Source: Nitrospinota bacterium
GTDB taxonomy: Bacteria; Nitrospirota; Nitrospiria; Nitrospirales; UBA8639
Reading direction: 5' to 3'
Length of the DNA stretch: 54,832 bases
Assembly (NCBI GenBank): GCA_022572725.1
Contig: JACZVJ010000004.1
Coordinates: 1-54,832 of the forward strand
Below are positions 6,941 through 15,903 of the stretch, in pieces. Both the position numbers and the translations under genes were made by a program. The notes beneath the pieces are model-generated. The model was not told where the DNA came from and ran no database searches. It saw nothing but the letters and a program-made list of their open reading frames with translations. The first letter of the stretch is position 1. Each line of letters begins with the position of its first letter.

Positions 6941-8428
6941 ATGCCGCAGTTTGCCCTCTCTCCTCACGAATCGACCCCGAGCCGTTCATGTCTATTCCCG
7001 CTTGTCCATTCCAAACCTCTCCCCCACCCGGATGTCTATGAACTGTTTTCCCGAGTGGCTTCGCCTGCTAAGCCATCGTTCCTCTTGGAAAGTGGGAAGG
7101 GATCCGCCGTCATCGCGCGCTATTCTTTTTTCGGAACCGCCCCTTACCTCGTTTTTTCTGGGAAAAATGATGGATATGAAATCCGGACCCAAGAGAGCGT
7201 GGTCCAAAAATCCGGTGATCCTTTCTCTGCCCTTATCGCCCTACTCAAACCCAGCCTCATCACCCGCCCCCCGAATCTCCCTCCTTTCCTCGGCGGTGCC
7301 GTTGGCTTTTTTAGCTACGATCTGATCCGACGATTTGAGCACCTTCCTGAAGTGGCGAAAGACGATCTCCAACTCCCTGATCTAAAGTTCCTTTTTGTGG
7401 ATCTCCTAGCGGCAGTTGATCATGACACCCACACTCTTCACCTCATCTTTACCCCACCCCCAGAAAGGCTGCTGACAGAGTCCCACGACAACCTCTATCG
7501 GGAAGGAGAAGAGCGGTTGGCCGAATTCGAAGATTTGCTGTCCAGGCCTCGAAAACACCGAAATGGGACAGACTTTTCTATTTCCCCAAGCGCTATTCAG
7601 GCCGATCAATCACGATCGGACTATATGCAGCGCGTCCTGGAATGCCAATCGTTCATCGGCGCCGGGGATATCTATCAGGCTAACCTGTCCCATCGCTTCA
7701 CAATCCAGGTGAATGATCACAACGAAGGGACTCTTCAAGAATCAGCCCACCTTCTTTACCAACGGCTTAGGAAGGTCAATCCTTCCCCGTTTTCCGCCTT
7801 GCTAGACTTGGGCGAGGTAGCCCTCGTGTCTTCTTCACCGGAACGCTTAGTATGTTTACAAGGTCCCCGAGCAGAGACCCGACCCATCGCGGGGACCCGC
7901 CCGCGGGGGCGAACTCCCTCCGAAGACCAGGATCTGGTCGGAAGTCTCCTCACCAGTAGGAAAGAACGGGCAGAACACCTCATGTTGGTGGATTTAGCAA
8001 GGAACGACCTCGGTCGGGTGTGTCGGTACGGAACGGTCAAGGTTGATGAGTTTATGGCTGTTGAACAGTATTCCCATGTCGCCCATTTGGTCTCGAATGT
8101 ATCGGGGTTTCTTCGCGAACCGCTGAAAGGTAACGACCTGATCCAGGCCATTTTTCCGGGGGGCTCAATTACCGGCGTTCCGAAAATTCGCTGTATGGAA
8201 ATTATTGAACATCTGGAACCGGTTCGCCGAGGACCTTACACCGGATCGATTGGGTACCTGAGTTGGACCGGAGACATCGACCTCAACATCGTGATTCGAA
8301 CCCTCCTTTTGACGCTCCAGTACGGATACCTCCAGGTCGGCGCCGGAATCGTCGCCGATTCGGACCCTGGCCGCGAATTCGAAGAAACCATGTATAAGGC
8401 TCAAGCGCTATTCCAAGCGCTCCAGTGA
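6941..8428 (+). CDS. pabB: Aminodeoxychorismate synthase component I
   Basis: Chorismate-binding enzyme of the TrpE/PabB family, 495 residues. The C-terminal domain holds the conserved PIAGTRPRG, the basic DLARNDLGRV segment, GGSITGVPKIR and GPYTGSIGYL motifs of the active site. PabB converts chorismate and ammonia to 4-amino-4-deoxychorismate for folate. Assignment to PabB rather than TrpE rests on the adjacent pabC-like gene and the absence of trp genes. The glutaminase partner PabA is not in the window. Translation begins 12 bases after the preceding stop codon. Confidence 0.88.
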   Translation: MPQFALSPHESTPSRSCLFPLVHSKPLPHPDVYELFSRVASPAKPSFLLESGKGSAVIARYSFFGTAPYLVFSGKNDGYEIRTQESVVQKSGDPFSALIALLKPSLITRPPNLPPFLGGAVGFFSYDLIRRFEHLPEVAKDDLQLPDLKFLFVDLLAAVDHDTHTLHLIFTPPPERLLTESHDNLYREGEERLAEFEDLLSRPRKHRNGTDFSISPSAIQADQSRSDYMQRVLECQSFIGAGDIYQANLSHRFTIQVNDHNEGTLQESAHLLYQRLRKVNPSPFSALLDLGEVALVSSSPERLVCLQGPRAETRPIAGTRPRGRTPSEDQDLVGSLLTSRKERAEHLMLVDLARNDLGRVCRYGTVKVDEFMAVEQYSHVAHLVSNVSGFLREPLKGNDLIQAIFPGGSITGVPKIRCMEIIEHLEPVRRGPYTGSIGYLSWTGDIDLNIVIRTLLLTLQYGYLQVGAGIVADSDPGREFEETMYKAQALFQALQ

Positions 8429-8453
8429 GCTCATTCATTCGTCCTCTAACCCT

Positions 8454-9323
8454 ATGTGGGTCTTTTTGAATGACCAGTTTGTCAAAAAGGATCAGGCACT
8501 CATCTCAGTCTTCGATCATGGATTTTTGTACGGAGCCGGCGTCTTCGAAACCCTGCGTGCCTATGGGAAACGGATATTTTTGCTAGATCGTCATCTCGCC
8601 CGACTCCATCGATCCTGCGATCTGATAGGGCTGATTCCCTCCATTCCCGAAGAAAAATTGGCATCCCTCCTGGGCGAAATCCTTCATCGCAACAACCTGG
8701 TTGATGCCTTGCTTCGCCTCACCATTTCCAGAGGTGCGGGCACCACTGGGTTGGATTCTCCCTCCAACGGTCAGCCGACCACAGTCATTTTCGCTCGTCC
8801 GCTTCCAAACTTTCCCCCGGACCTATGGAACCATGGTGTCCGTTTGGTCGTGGTTGGGATTCGTCGGAATTTGCCATCGGCCCTCCCTCCTGAAATTAAA
8901 TCATTAAATTATTTGAACAACATCCTAGCCAAACAGGAAGCCACCCAGGCGCAAGCCTTTGATGGTCTGATGCTGAACGCTCATGGATACTTGGCCGAGT
9001 GCACGACCAGCAATGTTTTTTTCATTAAAAGCGAACGGCTCTATACCCCGGCATTCGAGTGTGGGATTTTGCCGGGTCTCACCAGGGAAGTGGTCATTCA
9101 GTTTGCCGGTGAATTGGGGCTGTCGGTTGAAGAGGGAAACTACTATCCCGAGCAACTCGCTCAGGCCGATGAATGTTTCATCACCAACACCGGACTTGAG
9201 ATTATGCCGGTTCGGGAATTGGGAAACAGCAAAATTGGTCCCAGTTCACCTGGACCGATCACGAAGAGGCTTCAGGACAGGTTTAAAACCAATATTGAGC
9301 AGCTTCTCGCCCAGTTGAGCTAG
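8454..9323 (+). CDS. pabC: Aminotransferase class IV, probable aminodeoxychorismate lyase
   Basis: A 289-residue fold-type IV PLP enzyme. The PLP lysine is K149 in PPEIKSLNYLNN, with the usual downstream ECTTSNVFF and GILPGLTRE motifs. In this superfamily the same fold makes branched-chain or D-amino-acid aminotransferases, so the lyase role (aminodeoxychorismate to 4-aminobenzoate and pyruvate) is inferred from its place 25 bases after pabB. With folK further along the window, this supplies early folate synthesis. IlvE-like activity cannot be excluded. Confidence 0.8.
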   Translation: MWVFLNDQFVKKDQALISVFDHGFLYGAGVFETLRAYGKRIFLLDRHLARLHRSCDLIGLIPSIPEEKLASLLGEILHRNNLVDALLRLTISRGAGTTGLDSPSNGQPTTVIFARPLPNFPPDLWNHGVRLVVVGIRRNLPSALPPEIKSLNYLNNILAKQEATQAQAFDGLMLNAHGYLAECTTSNVFFIKSERLYTPAFECGILPGLTREVVIQFAGELGLSVEEGNYYPEQLAQADECFITNTGLEIMPVRELGNSKIGPSSPGPITKRLQDRFKTNIEQLLAQLS

Positions 9324-9364
9324 GAACATTGACAAATTAATTGGAGTTGGAAGAAGAGCGCGGG

Positions 9365-10996
9365 TCATCCCGCTCGATGATTTTGGGGCAGGGATTGGAG
9401 CGGCGAAGCTGTTCGTTGAATCCGACTGTGGGTTTTCCAGGCAAAGCCTTTACGGTCCGGGAAATCTGTCCGGAAATGGGCCCCTAGACTGTTTTCTCTC
9501 CACAAAGCCGCTTCAGCAATGCAGCGGCCCACCTGGACCATATTTTTGACTTCCAAGTCCGATCGAGTTCGAAGGGGCCCATCAACGAGGTGTTCCCACC
9601 GAGAGAGCTGGGCCAACGCACCCACCAGTGAATCCCCAGTTCTGACCAGGCCAACCTTTCCCCACATCACACGGCGCAAGGAATTTCGAAGCTTTTCAGC
9701 ATCTTCTAAAGATCGTGGGGGAGCCCCCTCGACACCGGCCAGGACTTGGAGGGTCGGCCGGATATCCTTCCTTATGGTCCCCATAGTTGTGGCCGACTTC
9801 GCAGCCCGTACCCCAAAGACTAATCCCTCAAGCAGGGAATTGCTGGCCAGCCTATTAGCACCGTGAACCCCACTGCAGGCTACCTCCCCCGCGGCAAACA
9901 GGCCTGGGATGCTTGACTCCCCCCCAACCCCCGTTCGTATTCCCCCCATGAAATAGTGAGCGCTCGGGGAGACGGGAATCCATTCTTCTGTGATATCGAT
10001 ATCAAACCGGAGACACGTGGTGTAAATGGTAGGAAACCGTTTCTTGATAAAGGCTCCATCGAGATGGGTGACATCCAGGTACACGTGCCGTGATCGGGTG
10101 GCCGCCATTTCCGACCAAATGGCTCGCGCGACAATATCCCGCGGCGCTAATTCAGCTTCGGGGTGATAGCGTTTCATAAACAATTCCCCTTTTCGATTTC
10201 GAAGCAGCCCGCCTTCCCCCCGCATCGTCTCGGAAAGGAGAAACGGCGGACAAGAGGGGAGATAGAGCGAAGTAGGATGGAATTGGACGAATTCCATATC
10301 TTCGAGAACCACTCCAGCCCGAAATGCCATGGCAATGCCATCTCCCGTTGCAACAGCAGGGTTGGTAGTTCTCGCGAAGACCTGACCGGCCCCACCGGTT
10401 GCCAGTAATACTGAGGTAGCCGGAAGAATAAGATGTTGCCCCGTCGACTCATCCAGCACAACAGCGCCCCAACACCGGCCTTCGGCCACCAGCAGGTCAA
10501 CGCTGAAGTGGTGATCCAGCCATTTGATTTCCCTCTCCTTGCGGGCCCTGGCCAACAAAACCCGGACAATTTCATTGCCCGTCGCATCCCCATGGGCCCG
10601 GAGCACTCGACTGCGACTGTGAGCCCCTTCCTTGGCAAAAGCAAACTTCCCGTTGACCTTATCAAATTGGGTGCCCCACGCGATTAACTCTTGGATCCTG
10701 GCTGGACCGTCCTCCACCAAAACTCTGGTGGCTGCCTGCCGGCCAAGCTGGTGCCCCGCTCGTATGGTGTCGTTGAAATGCAGGTGGACATCATCTTCCC
10801 CATTGAGGGCAACTGCCACCCCGCCCTGTGCGTATATTGAGCTGCTTTCCCACGGGCTACCCTTCGTGACAATCACCACCCGTCCATGCCGACAAAGTTC
10901 AATAGCAGCTCGAAGGCCAGCTACCCCACTGCCGACGACCAGGAAATCACATTCCGGCCCCCAATTCCATTGATGAGGACCTTTTCTAACGGCCAT
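9365..10996 (-). CDS. nadB: L-aspartate oxidase
   Basis: Flavoprotein that oxidises L-aspartate to iminoaspartate, the first step of NAD synthesis; quinolinate synthase NadA is also in this window at 24134-25237. The N-terminal FAD-binding GSGVAGLRAAIE motif, the GGAGQVF segment and SAHYFMGGI and GANRLASNSLLEGLVFG stretches of the succinate dehydrogenase/fumarate reductase flavoprotein family are clear. ATG at 10996 has GGAGA eight bases upstream; an ATG at 11011 would add five residues without a ribosome-binding site. About 543 residues, the usual length. Confidence 0.93.
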   Translation of the reverse strand: MAVRKGPHQWNWGPECDFLVVGSGVAGLRAAIELCRHGRVVIVTKGSPWESSSIYAQGGVAVALNGEDDVHLHFNDTIRAGHQLGRQAATRVLVEDGPARIQELIAWGTQFDKVNGKFAFAKEGAHSRSRVLRAHGDATGNEIVRVLLARARKEREIKWLDHHFSVDLLVAEGRCWGAVVLDESTGQHLILPATSVLLATGGAGQVFARTTNPAVATGDGIAMAFRAGVVLEDMEFVQFHPTSLYLPSCPPFLLSETMRGEGGLLRNRKGELFMKRYHPEAELAPRDIVARAIWSEMAATRSRHVYLDVTHLDGAFIKKRFPTIYTTCLRFDIDITEEWIPVSPSAHYFMGGIRTGVGGESSIPGLFAAGEVACSGVHGANRLASNSLLEGLVFGVRAAKSATTMGTIRKDIRPTLQVLAGVEGAPPRSLEDAEKLRNSLRRVMWGKVGLVRTGDSLVGALAQLSRWEHLVDGPLRTRSDLEVKNMVQVGRCIAEAALWRENSLGAHFRTDFPDRKGFAWKTHSRIQRTASPLQSLPQNHRAG

Positions 10997-11098
10997 ACAT
11001 ACGATCTCCATTGAAGGCTATTGAAAATAGCCTGTGTGGGGAAAGCCTGTTTTCAAAACACTTGGGGAAGCACAGTGTGGAAGTTTTCCATCACCCGG

Positions 11099-11575
11099 CT
11101 AGGACATGGCCCGTCGCGTGGCCATTCCAAAAGGTAAATCGCCCTCTAGACCTGTGAGTAAGATGACCTGGGTCCCGCTCCACAGTAAAATTCCGTGGCC
11201 TCGCCCCTCTACCCCTATTTCTTCTGGAGACCGCCTCCACTTCCCCTGCCATCTGATAGACACCGTGATCAGATCTCCGGTGATATTGATCCGCTCAATG
11301 AAAAGATTGAGGGAAATCATTGAAAAGGTCGAAAAGTCTTTGCGGATTTCTTCTTCCAAGCGTTCGAGACGTTCCAACGGCAACAGCAGGTCTTCCACTG
11401 CGGCTTCATCCTTCTCGACATAGGCCTTCCGAAGGGACTCGACAGCCCCAACGATTCGTTCAAAACGAGCATGCTCTTCAGGATTCTTAGGAGGATTAGA
11501 GCTGCACCCGAAAAGAACAATCAGAAGACAGGGGAAGAGAAATCGAGGGAGCCGTTCACTTGCGATCCATCCCAT
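11099..11575 (-). CDS. Lipoprotein of unknown function
   Basis: A 158-residue protein with a lipoprotein signal: basic start, hydrophobic LFPCLLIVLFGC with a lipobox before the modified Cys, then SSNPP. The middle (VESLRKAYVEKDEAAVEDLL) looks like the first helices of NTF2/SnoaL-like proteins, but catalytic residues cannot be placed. A promoter with a perfect TATAAT ends only five bases before the ATG, so the transcript may be leaderless. Stands alone between nadB (same strand) and the divergent COX24-like gene. Confidence 0.7.
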   Translation of the reverse strand: MGWIASERLPRFLFPCLLIVLFGCSSNPPKNPEEHARFERIVGAVESLRKAYVEKDEAAVEDLLLPLERLERLEEEIRKDFSTFSMISLNLFIERINITGDLITVSIRWQGKWRRSPEEIGVEGRGHGILLWSGTQVILLTGLEGDLPFGMATRRAMS

Positions 11576-11580
11576 TGGCC

Positions 11581-11611
11581 ATTATAGCGATGAGGTTACA
11601 GGATTGGTCAA
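11581..11611 (-). promoter_or_regulatory. Promoter of the lipoprotein gene
   Basis: Minus strand: TTGACC (complement of 11606-11611), 19-base spacer, TATAAT (complement of 11581-11586). The expected transcript start falls at or next to the ATG at 11575, predicting little or no leader. The spacer is longer than optimal. Confidence 0.45.
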
Positions 11612-11668
11612 GGCGGGAGTCATTCTCCTTATTCGACCCAAGATGACTCGCTCACCGCAGTTCATTTC

Positions 11669-11698
11669 TTGACACTTCTTGTGAGCCTGTGATACGTG
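11669..11698 (+). promoter_or_regulatory. Possible promoter for the COX24-like gene
   Basis: A perfect TTGACA (11669-11674) is followed after 18 bases by TACGTG (11693-11698), a weak -10. The same TTGACA-18-TACGNN arrangement occurs before the TPP riboswitch. It would give a leader of about 100 bases before the ATG at 11806. Confidence 0.35.
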
Positions 11699-11805
11699 TG
11701 AAGGCCTTTTCCACTTGGTCAGAGGACGCACCTGTTTTCATCTCCTCCTTTGCCAGCTACAACGATGATTAAAAATTTGCCTTCCCAGGAAGGATTGGGG
11801 TAGGA

Positions 11806-11901
11806 ATGGCGAGTGTTGTTAAAAAGAGACGGAAAAAAATGCGGAAGCATAAGCATAAAAAGCTCCGTCGACGAATGAAGTTTGCTCGACGACGCCATTA
11901 A
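11806..11901 (+). CDS. AURKAIP1/COX24-domain small basic protein (31 aa)
   Basis: A 31-residue protein, MASVVKKRRKKMRKHKHKKL then RRRMKFARRRH. The KKRRKKMxKHKxKKxxRRxR pattern is the AURKAIP1/COX24 domain, whose mitochondrial member (mS38) is a small-subunit ribosomal protein; bacterial versions of this length are annotated in several phyla. A role bound to 30S ribosomal RNA is inferred from that family. It is too short for most gene finders. A small conserved gene follows 30 bases later on the same strand. Confidence 0.85.
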   Translation: MASVVKKRRKKMRKHKHKKLRRRMKFARRRH

Positions 11902-11931
11902 GGCTGATGACAAGTCGATAAGGTGGGGTCC

Positions 11932-12153
11932 ATGCACTTGGGGAAAAAAACCAAGATTCGTGTCCGGACTGCACTGAGTACTTATACGGGGAATCTGTTC
12001 ATTCCCTCCATGCGCAATCGGGTGTCGGACCTTTTTAATGACGATGCGGTGTTTTTCATTACCCTCACCGACGTGGTCATAGACGGCAAAGAACAGGCTG
12101 ACTTCGTCGCACTAAACAAAAACATGATCGAATCTGTCACCCAATTGGAGTGA
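11932..12153 (+). CDS. Small conserved hypothetical protein (73 aa)
   Basis: A 73-residue, mostly beta-strand protein starting MHLGKKTKIRVRTALSTYTG, with a later FFITLTDVVIDG segment. The pattern (short basic start, paired strands, no signal peptide or membrane helix) suggests a small beta-barrel, perhaps PilZ- or Sm-like, but I cannot name a family with confidence. ATG at 11932 is preceded by AAGGTGGGG at good spacing; the in-frame GTG at 11923 lies within that site and is less likely. It sits 30 bases after the COX24-like gene, probably in one transcript. Confidence 0.75.
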   Translation: MHLGKKTKIRVRTALSTYTGNLFIPSMRNRVSDLFNDDAVFFITLTDVVIDGKEQADFVALNKNMIESVTQLE

Positions 12154-12271
12154 CTCTGGCCAGAAACCTCTCGGCCTCCATTCTGGCTTGACCCCTGCCT
12201 ATGACTTCTCCCCCTACTTTCTCCGGCCTTACCCGATCTCAACCTTCGTTCGTGACTTTCTGAAACGACCA

Positions 12272-14056
12272 ATGTCGTCTTTCTCGCGGTTTTACCCCTT
12301 CTTCCGTCCACACCTTTCCCACATGGTCATGGCAGCCCTGATGGTCATGATGGTCGCCGCCCTCAATCTGTTGTTGGTTCGCCTTGCTGGCAAAATGTGG
12401 GACATCATTACGATTCAGCGTAACTACCAGCTCATGACCCAGACGATTTTTGTGTTTCTGGGGATCGGGGTGGCCCAAAGCATGTTATCCATGGGGCATG
12501 GGTACATGACCACGAGGGTCACGCAACATCTCATCGCCGACTTTCGAACACACCTCTTTAGCCATCTTCAGGGGCTATCACTCAGCTTTTTTGCCAAACG
12601 GAGGACCGGGGAAATTCTCTCCCGTCTCATGAATGATGTGGGCATCATTAAAACAACTGTGAAGGAGGCCCCCATCGATTCGGCCAAACATCTGGTCACT
12701 CTGATTGGCGGAATTGGATTTCTGCTGGTCATGAACTGGCAATTATGTATGCTCATCCTTCTTCTGCTCCCCATCTTGGTTGTGGTGGCTAGATTGTTCG
12801 GTCGGCGGCTCAAAGCCCTCTCAACACAAATTCAGGACCAAAAAGCCTCGGTGACCACCTTGATCGAGGAAGTGCTCTCGGGCATTCGAGTCGTCAAGTC
12901 CTTTGTCCAAACTCGGCGGGAAACAGGTCGGTACCGATTGGCCTTACAGGCCGGGGTGGCGATGTCCCTTCGGCGGTCCGTCATCCTGTCGGTGTTTATT
13001 CCGATCATCACATTCCTCACCTTCGCCATGGCATCCGTCGTCCTCTGGTATGGTGGAAAACAAGTCATGGAAGAGACGATGACCCCAGGCGACTTGTTTG
13101 CCTTTATCCTGTTTGCCGGGATCCTGATTGGGCCCTTCGGGTCAGCCGCACGGATTTACTCACAAATAAAAGAGGCTCAGGGCGCCATGCAACGGGTGTT
13201 TGAATTGTTGGACACCAAGCCGGAAGTCACTGACCAGCCCAACGCCCGTATCCTACCGACTATTCAGGGCCATGTGTACTTTTCTCATGTGGGGTTTGCC
13301 TACGATTCCCGGCAACCGGTTCTCTCGGATGCCTCATTTGAGGTGCAGCCAGGTGAAATGGTGGCACTGGTAGGGCCTACCGGCTCTGGGAAAACCACCA
13401 TCGTGAATCTCCTGCACCGTTTTTATGATCCCACCGAAGGGTTTATTTCCATCGATGGGTATGACCTCCGCGAGGTGACCTTGGAGAGCCTGTATCGCCA
13501 AATTGCTCTCGTCCCTCAGGAATCCATCTTATTTGGCGAGACCATTTTAGAAAACATCCGGTACGGGCGGGAATCAGCGACAGAAGAGGAGGTCTTGAAG
13601 GCAAGCCAAGCGGCCAATGCGCATGCTTTTATCACCGCATTGCCGGATCAATACCAGACCTTGGTGGGAGAAAAGGGTGTCAACCTTTCGGGAGGGCAGC
13701 GACAGCGCATCGCCATTGCTCGGGCCATTTTGAAGAATCCGCGGCTGCTTATTCTAGATGAAGCCACCTCGGCTTTGGATTCGGAGTCCGAAATGTTGGT
13801 GCAGGAGGCTTTAAGTCATTTAATGGCGGGGCGTACGACGGTGGTTATTGCCCACCGTCTCACCACCATCCAACAGGCGAACCGAATTCTCGTGGTTAAT
13901 AGAGGGAGCATCGTAGAGGAAGGAACGCATTCGGTTCTCATGCAATTGGGAGGGCTGTACCATCATCTGTATACCCTCCGCATGGCCGAATGGGAGGTGC
14001 AGGATACAACTGCGGGGACTGAACGCCCATCCCCACTCTCCAGGGGAATGGGCTGA
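12272..14056 (+). CDS. MsbA-like ABC exporter (fused membrane and ATPase domains)
   Basis: A half-size ABC exporter of about 594 residues, expected to work as a homodimer. The N-terminal half has six predicted membrane helices. The ATPase domain carries Walker A GPTGSGKTT, Q-loop LVPQE, signature LSGGQRQRIAIARA, Walker B LLILDEATSALD and H-loop IAHRL. The sequence most resembles lipid A/phospholipid flippases of the MsbA type, though multidrug exporters share this design. ATG at 12272 is the first in frame and gives a normal N-terminus; a TTG at 12188 would add 28 residues. No lipid A genes adjoin, so the substrate is uncertain. Confidence 0.85.
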   Translation: MSSFSRFYPFFRPHLSHMVMAALMVMMVAALNLLLVRLAGKMWDIITIQRNYQLMTQTIFVFLGIGVAQSMLSMGHGYMTTRVTQHLIADFRTHLFSHLQGLSLSFFAKRRTGEILSRLMNDVGIIKTTVKEAPIDSAKHLVTLIGGIGFLLVMNWQLCMLILLLLPILVVVARLFGRRLKALSTQIQDQKASVTTLIEEVLSGIRVVKSFVQTRRETGRYRLALQAGVAMSLRRSVILSVFIPIITFLTFAMASVVLWYGGKQVMEETMTPGDLFAFILFAGILIGPFGSAARIYSQIKEAQGAMQRVFELLDTKPEVTDQPNARILPTIQGHVYFSHVGFAYDSRQPVLSDASFEVQPGEMVALVGPTGSGKTTIVNLLHRFYDPTEGFISIDGYDLREVTLESLYRQIALVPQESILFGETILENIRYGRESATEEEVLKASQAANAHAFITALPDQYQTLVGEKGVNLSGGQRQRIAIARAILKNPRLLILDEATSALDSESEMLVQEALSHLMAGRTTVVIAHRLTTIQQANRILVVNRGSIVEEGTHSVLMQLGGLYHHLYTLRMAEWEVQDTTAGTERPSPLSRGMG

Positions 14057-14154
14057 GGATTAGAACTCACGTCGTGGTAAGTTGAAGGGGATACGTGGAC
14101 CAAGAGGGACAGGGTTTCTTTCCAAACGAGGGGACTGCTAGCCCCCTCTCGTAT

Positions 14155-14820
14155 TCACTTGATCTTGGAAAAATCCGCCTCGAGGCTGATGAGCTGCCCG
14201 TCGGGGAAAAATACGACTATGTTTGTTTTGGCCCTGGGGTCAAAATCCTGATACGCAAACCGGGCGGAAAATCGAGAAACGTAATCAGAGGCGGTGCCGG
14301 GGACCTTTCTCCCACGACTGGGCTTCCCTTTGTCCACCGGCATAATGTTTTTTGACCCTTGTTGCAAGGCCACGTCGGCTCCATCAGCAAAAAATTCTTC
14401 CTTCCCACACAATCCCATTTCAATTTCCAGGTTGGGCATCGCCAAAATTTCCTGGATCTTGGTGTCTGGCATTCTAATGTCCCGCTTCTGCCGCTTGGAT
14501 TCTGCGGCTTCACGGCGACCAAAATACTCCAGCCAGTAAAATTTTGTTTTCAAAATCGCACTAGGCCCACAGGGATCCGTCTCTGGGTCTGCCCCAATTC
14601 GAATCGCCTTGTCGGCCGCTTTGAGCACCTTGATCACTTCCTCCGGGGTCTGCGCTTTATCCAATGGTTCACGACCTGCAGCCAAAACCTTCTTGGCTTT
14701 CTCTAACGTCATAGTGACGTCGATAGCCAAAATGGGGGACGGGGTCAGGCTCCACCCGACAAGAAGGGCCCCCAGCGTCAAGGCAATTATTGGCTGCCTC
14801 ATTTTCGATGATGAGCCCAT
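14155..14820 (-). CDS. Secreted protein of unknown function
   Basis: A 221-residue protein with a signal peptide (MGSSSKMRQP, then a hydrophobic stretch ending PSPILA). The mature part starts with a helical, lysine-rich segment and holds only two cysteines, in DPCGPS and GLCGKE, which could pair. No family recognised. The start is secure: ATG 14820 lies four bases after GGAGGAG. Convergent with the exporter gene, stopping about 100 bases from it. Confidence 0.75.
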   Translation of the reverse strand: MGSSSKMRQPIIALTLGALLVGWSLTPSPILAIDVTMTLEKAKKVLAAGREPLDKAQTPEEVIKVLKAADKAIRIGADPETDPCGPSAILKTKFYWLEYFGRREAAESKRQKRDIRMPDTKIQEILAMPNLEIEMGLCGKEEFFADGADVALQQGSKNIMPVDKGKPSRGRKVPGTASDYVSRFSARFAYQDFDPRAKTNIVVFFPDGQLISLEADFSKIK

Positions 14821-15197
14821 GGGACTCCTCCTTTTCCGTAAGTCGTAACGAAGCCCTATCTCCAATTCATGGTAACTCGCCCGCTCCCAAGCCCGAGGAC
14901 GGGTGGATTGTAAGTGACAATCCAACCCTTTGCAATCCCCACACCACCCATCTTAAATTTGAGGTGTCCTAGTCATATGACCCCTATGGAAACGGCGTGA
15001 TCTCAATAGTTGACTCCCTCAATTAAGTCAGTTACATTACGCCCGCTTTACCGCCCAGGTGGGCTCTTCAGTTTTTCTTGTATGAGTTCGGGACTCCAGC
15101 CTTACCAGCAAATCCTCATTTCACTTTTGAATCCATGCGAGGCTCAAATCAGCGAGAATTGGGTGTAGGAGTGGGAAGGCGTCATAACGGAAAAGCC
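14821..15197. other. Intergenic, 377 bp, between divergent genes
   Basis: Holds the ribosome-binding site of the minus-strand secreted protein at its left end and a plus-strand promoter at 15010-15038. No small gene or conserved RNA seen. The frame of the methyltransferase is open upstream to 15078, but that part has no family character. Confidence 0.5.
15010..15038 (+). promoter_or_regulatory. Sigma70-type promoter upstream of the methyltransferase
   Basis: TTGACT (15010-15015), 17-base spacer, TACATT (15033-15038). It would give a leader of about 150 bases to the ATG at 15198. Confidence 0.45.
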
Positions 15198-15845
15198 ATG
15201 AACCTACAAACCCTTGAGCGCGTGTACACCAATTATGCCTCGGTGTACGACCAGACCTTCGGGAGAGTCTTCCATCAATCCCGGGAGTCAGCAGTCCGTA
15301 GGCTGCAGGTTTCCCCACGTGAGCGCATCCTGGAAGTTGGAGTGGGGACCGGAATGTCACTTCCCCTTTACCCCAGGGACTGCGAAGTAGTGGGGATTGA
15401 TTTATCCTTAGGGATGCTCCGAAAAGCCCAAAAACGGATTGAGGATCACAAATTAGACAATGTCACTCTTCAGCGAATGGATGCGGGGGATATGGATTTC
15501 CAGGATAATTCTTTCGACATTGTCATGGCAGCCTACGTGGTGACTGCTGTCCCGGATTACAGAAAATTGGTATCGGAGATGACCCGAGTGTGCCGACCGG
15601 GGGGACGAATCGTCATGCTGAACCACTTCAGCAATGGGAATAAATTCATAGCCACGTTGGAAAAGATGATCTCTCCCATGTGCATGCACATGGGATTCCG
15701 CACCGACCTATCCTTACACCACGTCCTTGAAGGTACCTCACTGCTGGTTGCACGAGAGGAAAAAGTCAACCCCTTCCGATTTTGGCATCTGGTTGAGTGC
15801 GTCAACACCAAAAATGCCCATCCTGCGTTCCAAGGCAGCGTGTAA
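15198..15845 (+). CDS. Class I SAM-dependent methyltransferase, PmtA/UbiE-like
   Basis: A 215-residue Rossmann-fold methyltransferase. Motif I is ILEVGVGTGMSLPLYP, followed by the acidic VVGIDLS strand end, MDAGDMDF, and the post-I FDIVMAAYVVTAVPD. The overall look, including the MLNHFSNGN and C-terminal segments, is close to phosphatidylethanolamine N-methyltransferases of the Rhodobacter PmtA type and to UbiE; the substrate cannot be fixed from sequence. ATG 15198 gives the usual length. It precedes a decayed amidotransferase gene. Confidence 0.8.
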   Translation: MNLQTLERVYTNYASVYDQTFGRVFHQSRESAVRRLQVSPRERILEVGVGTGMSLPLYPRDCEVVGIDLSLGMLRKAQKRIEDHKLDNVTLQRMDAGDMDFQDNSFDIVMAAYVVTAVPDYRKLVSEMTRVCRPGGRIVMLNHFSNGNKFIATLEKMISPMCMHMGFRTDLSLHHVLEGTSLLVAREEKVNPFRFWHLVECVNTKNAHPAFQGSV

Positions 15846-15903
15846 TGCTTCCCCTGGACCGTAAGTACATCAGCCTCTTTCCGAGCTAAAAAATCCCTCC
15901 GAG

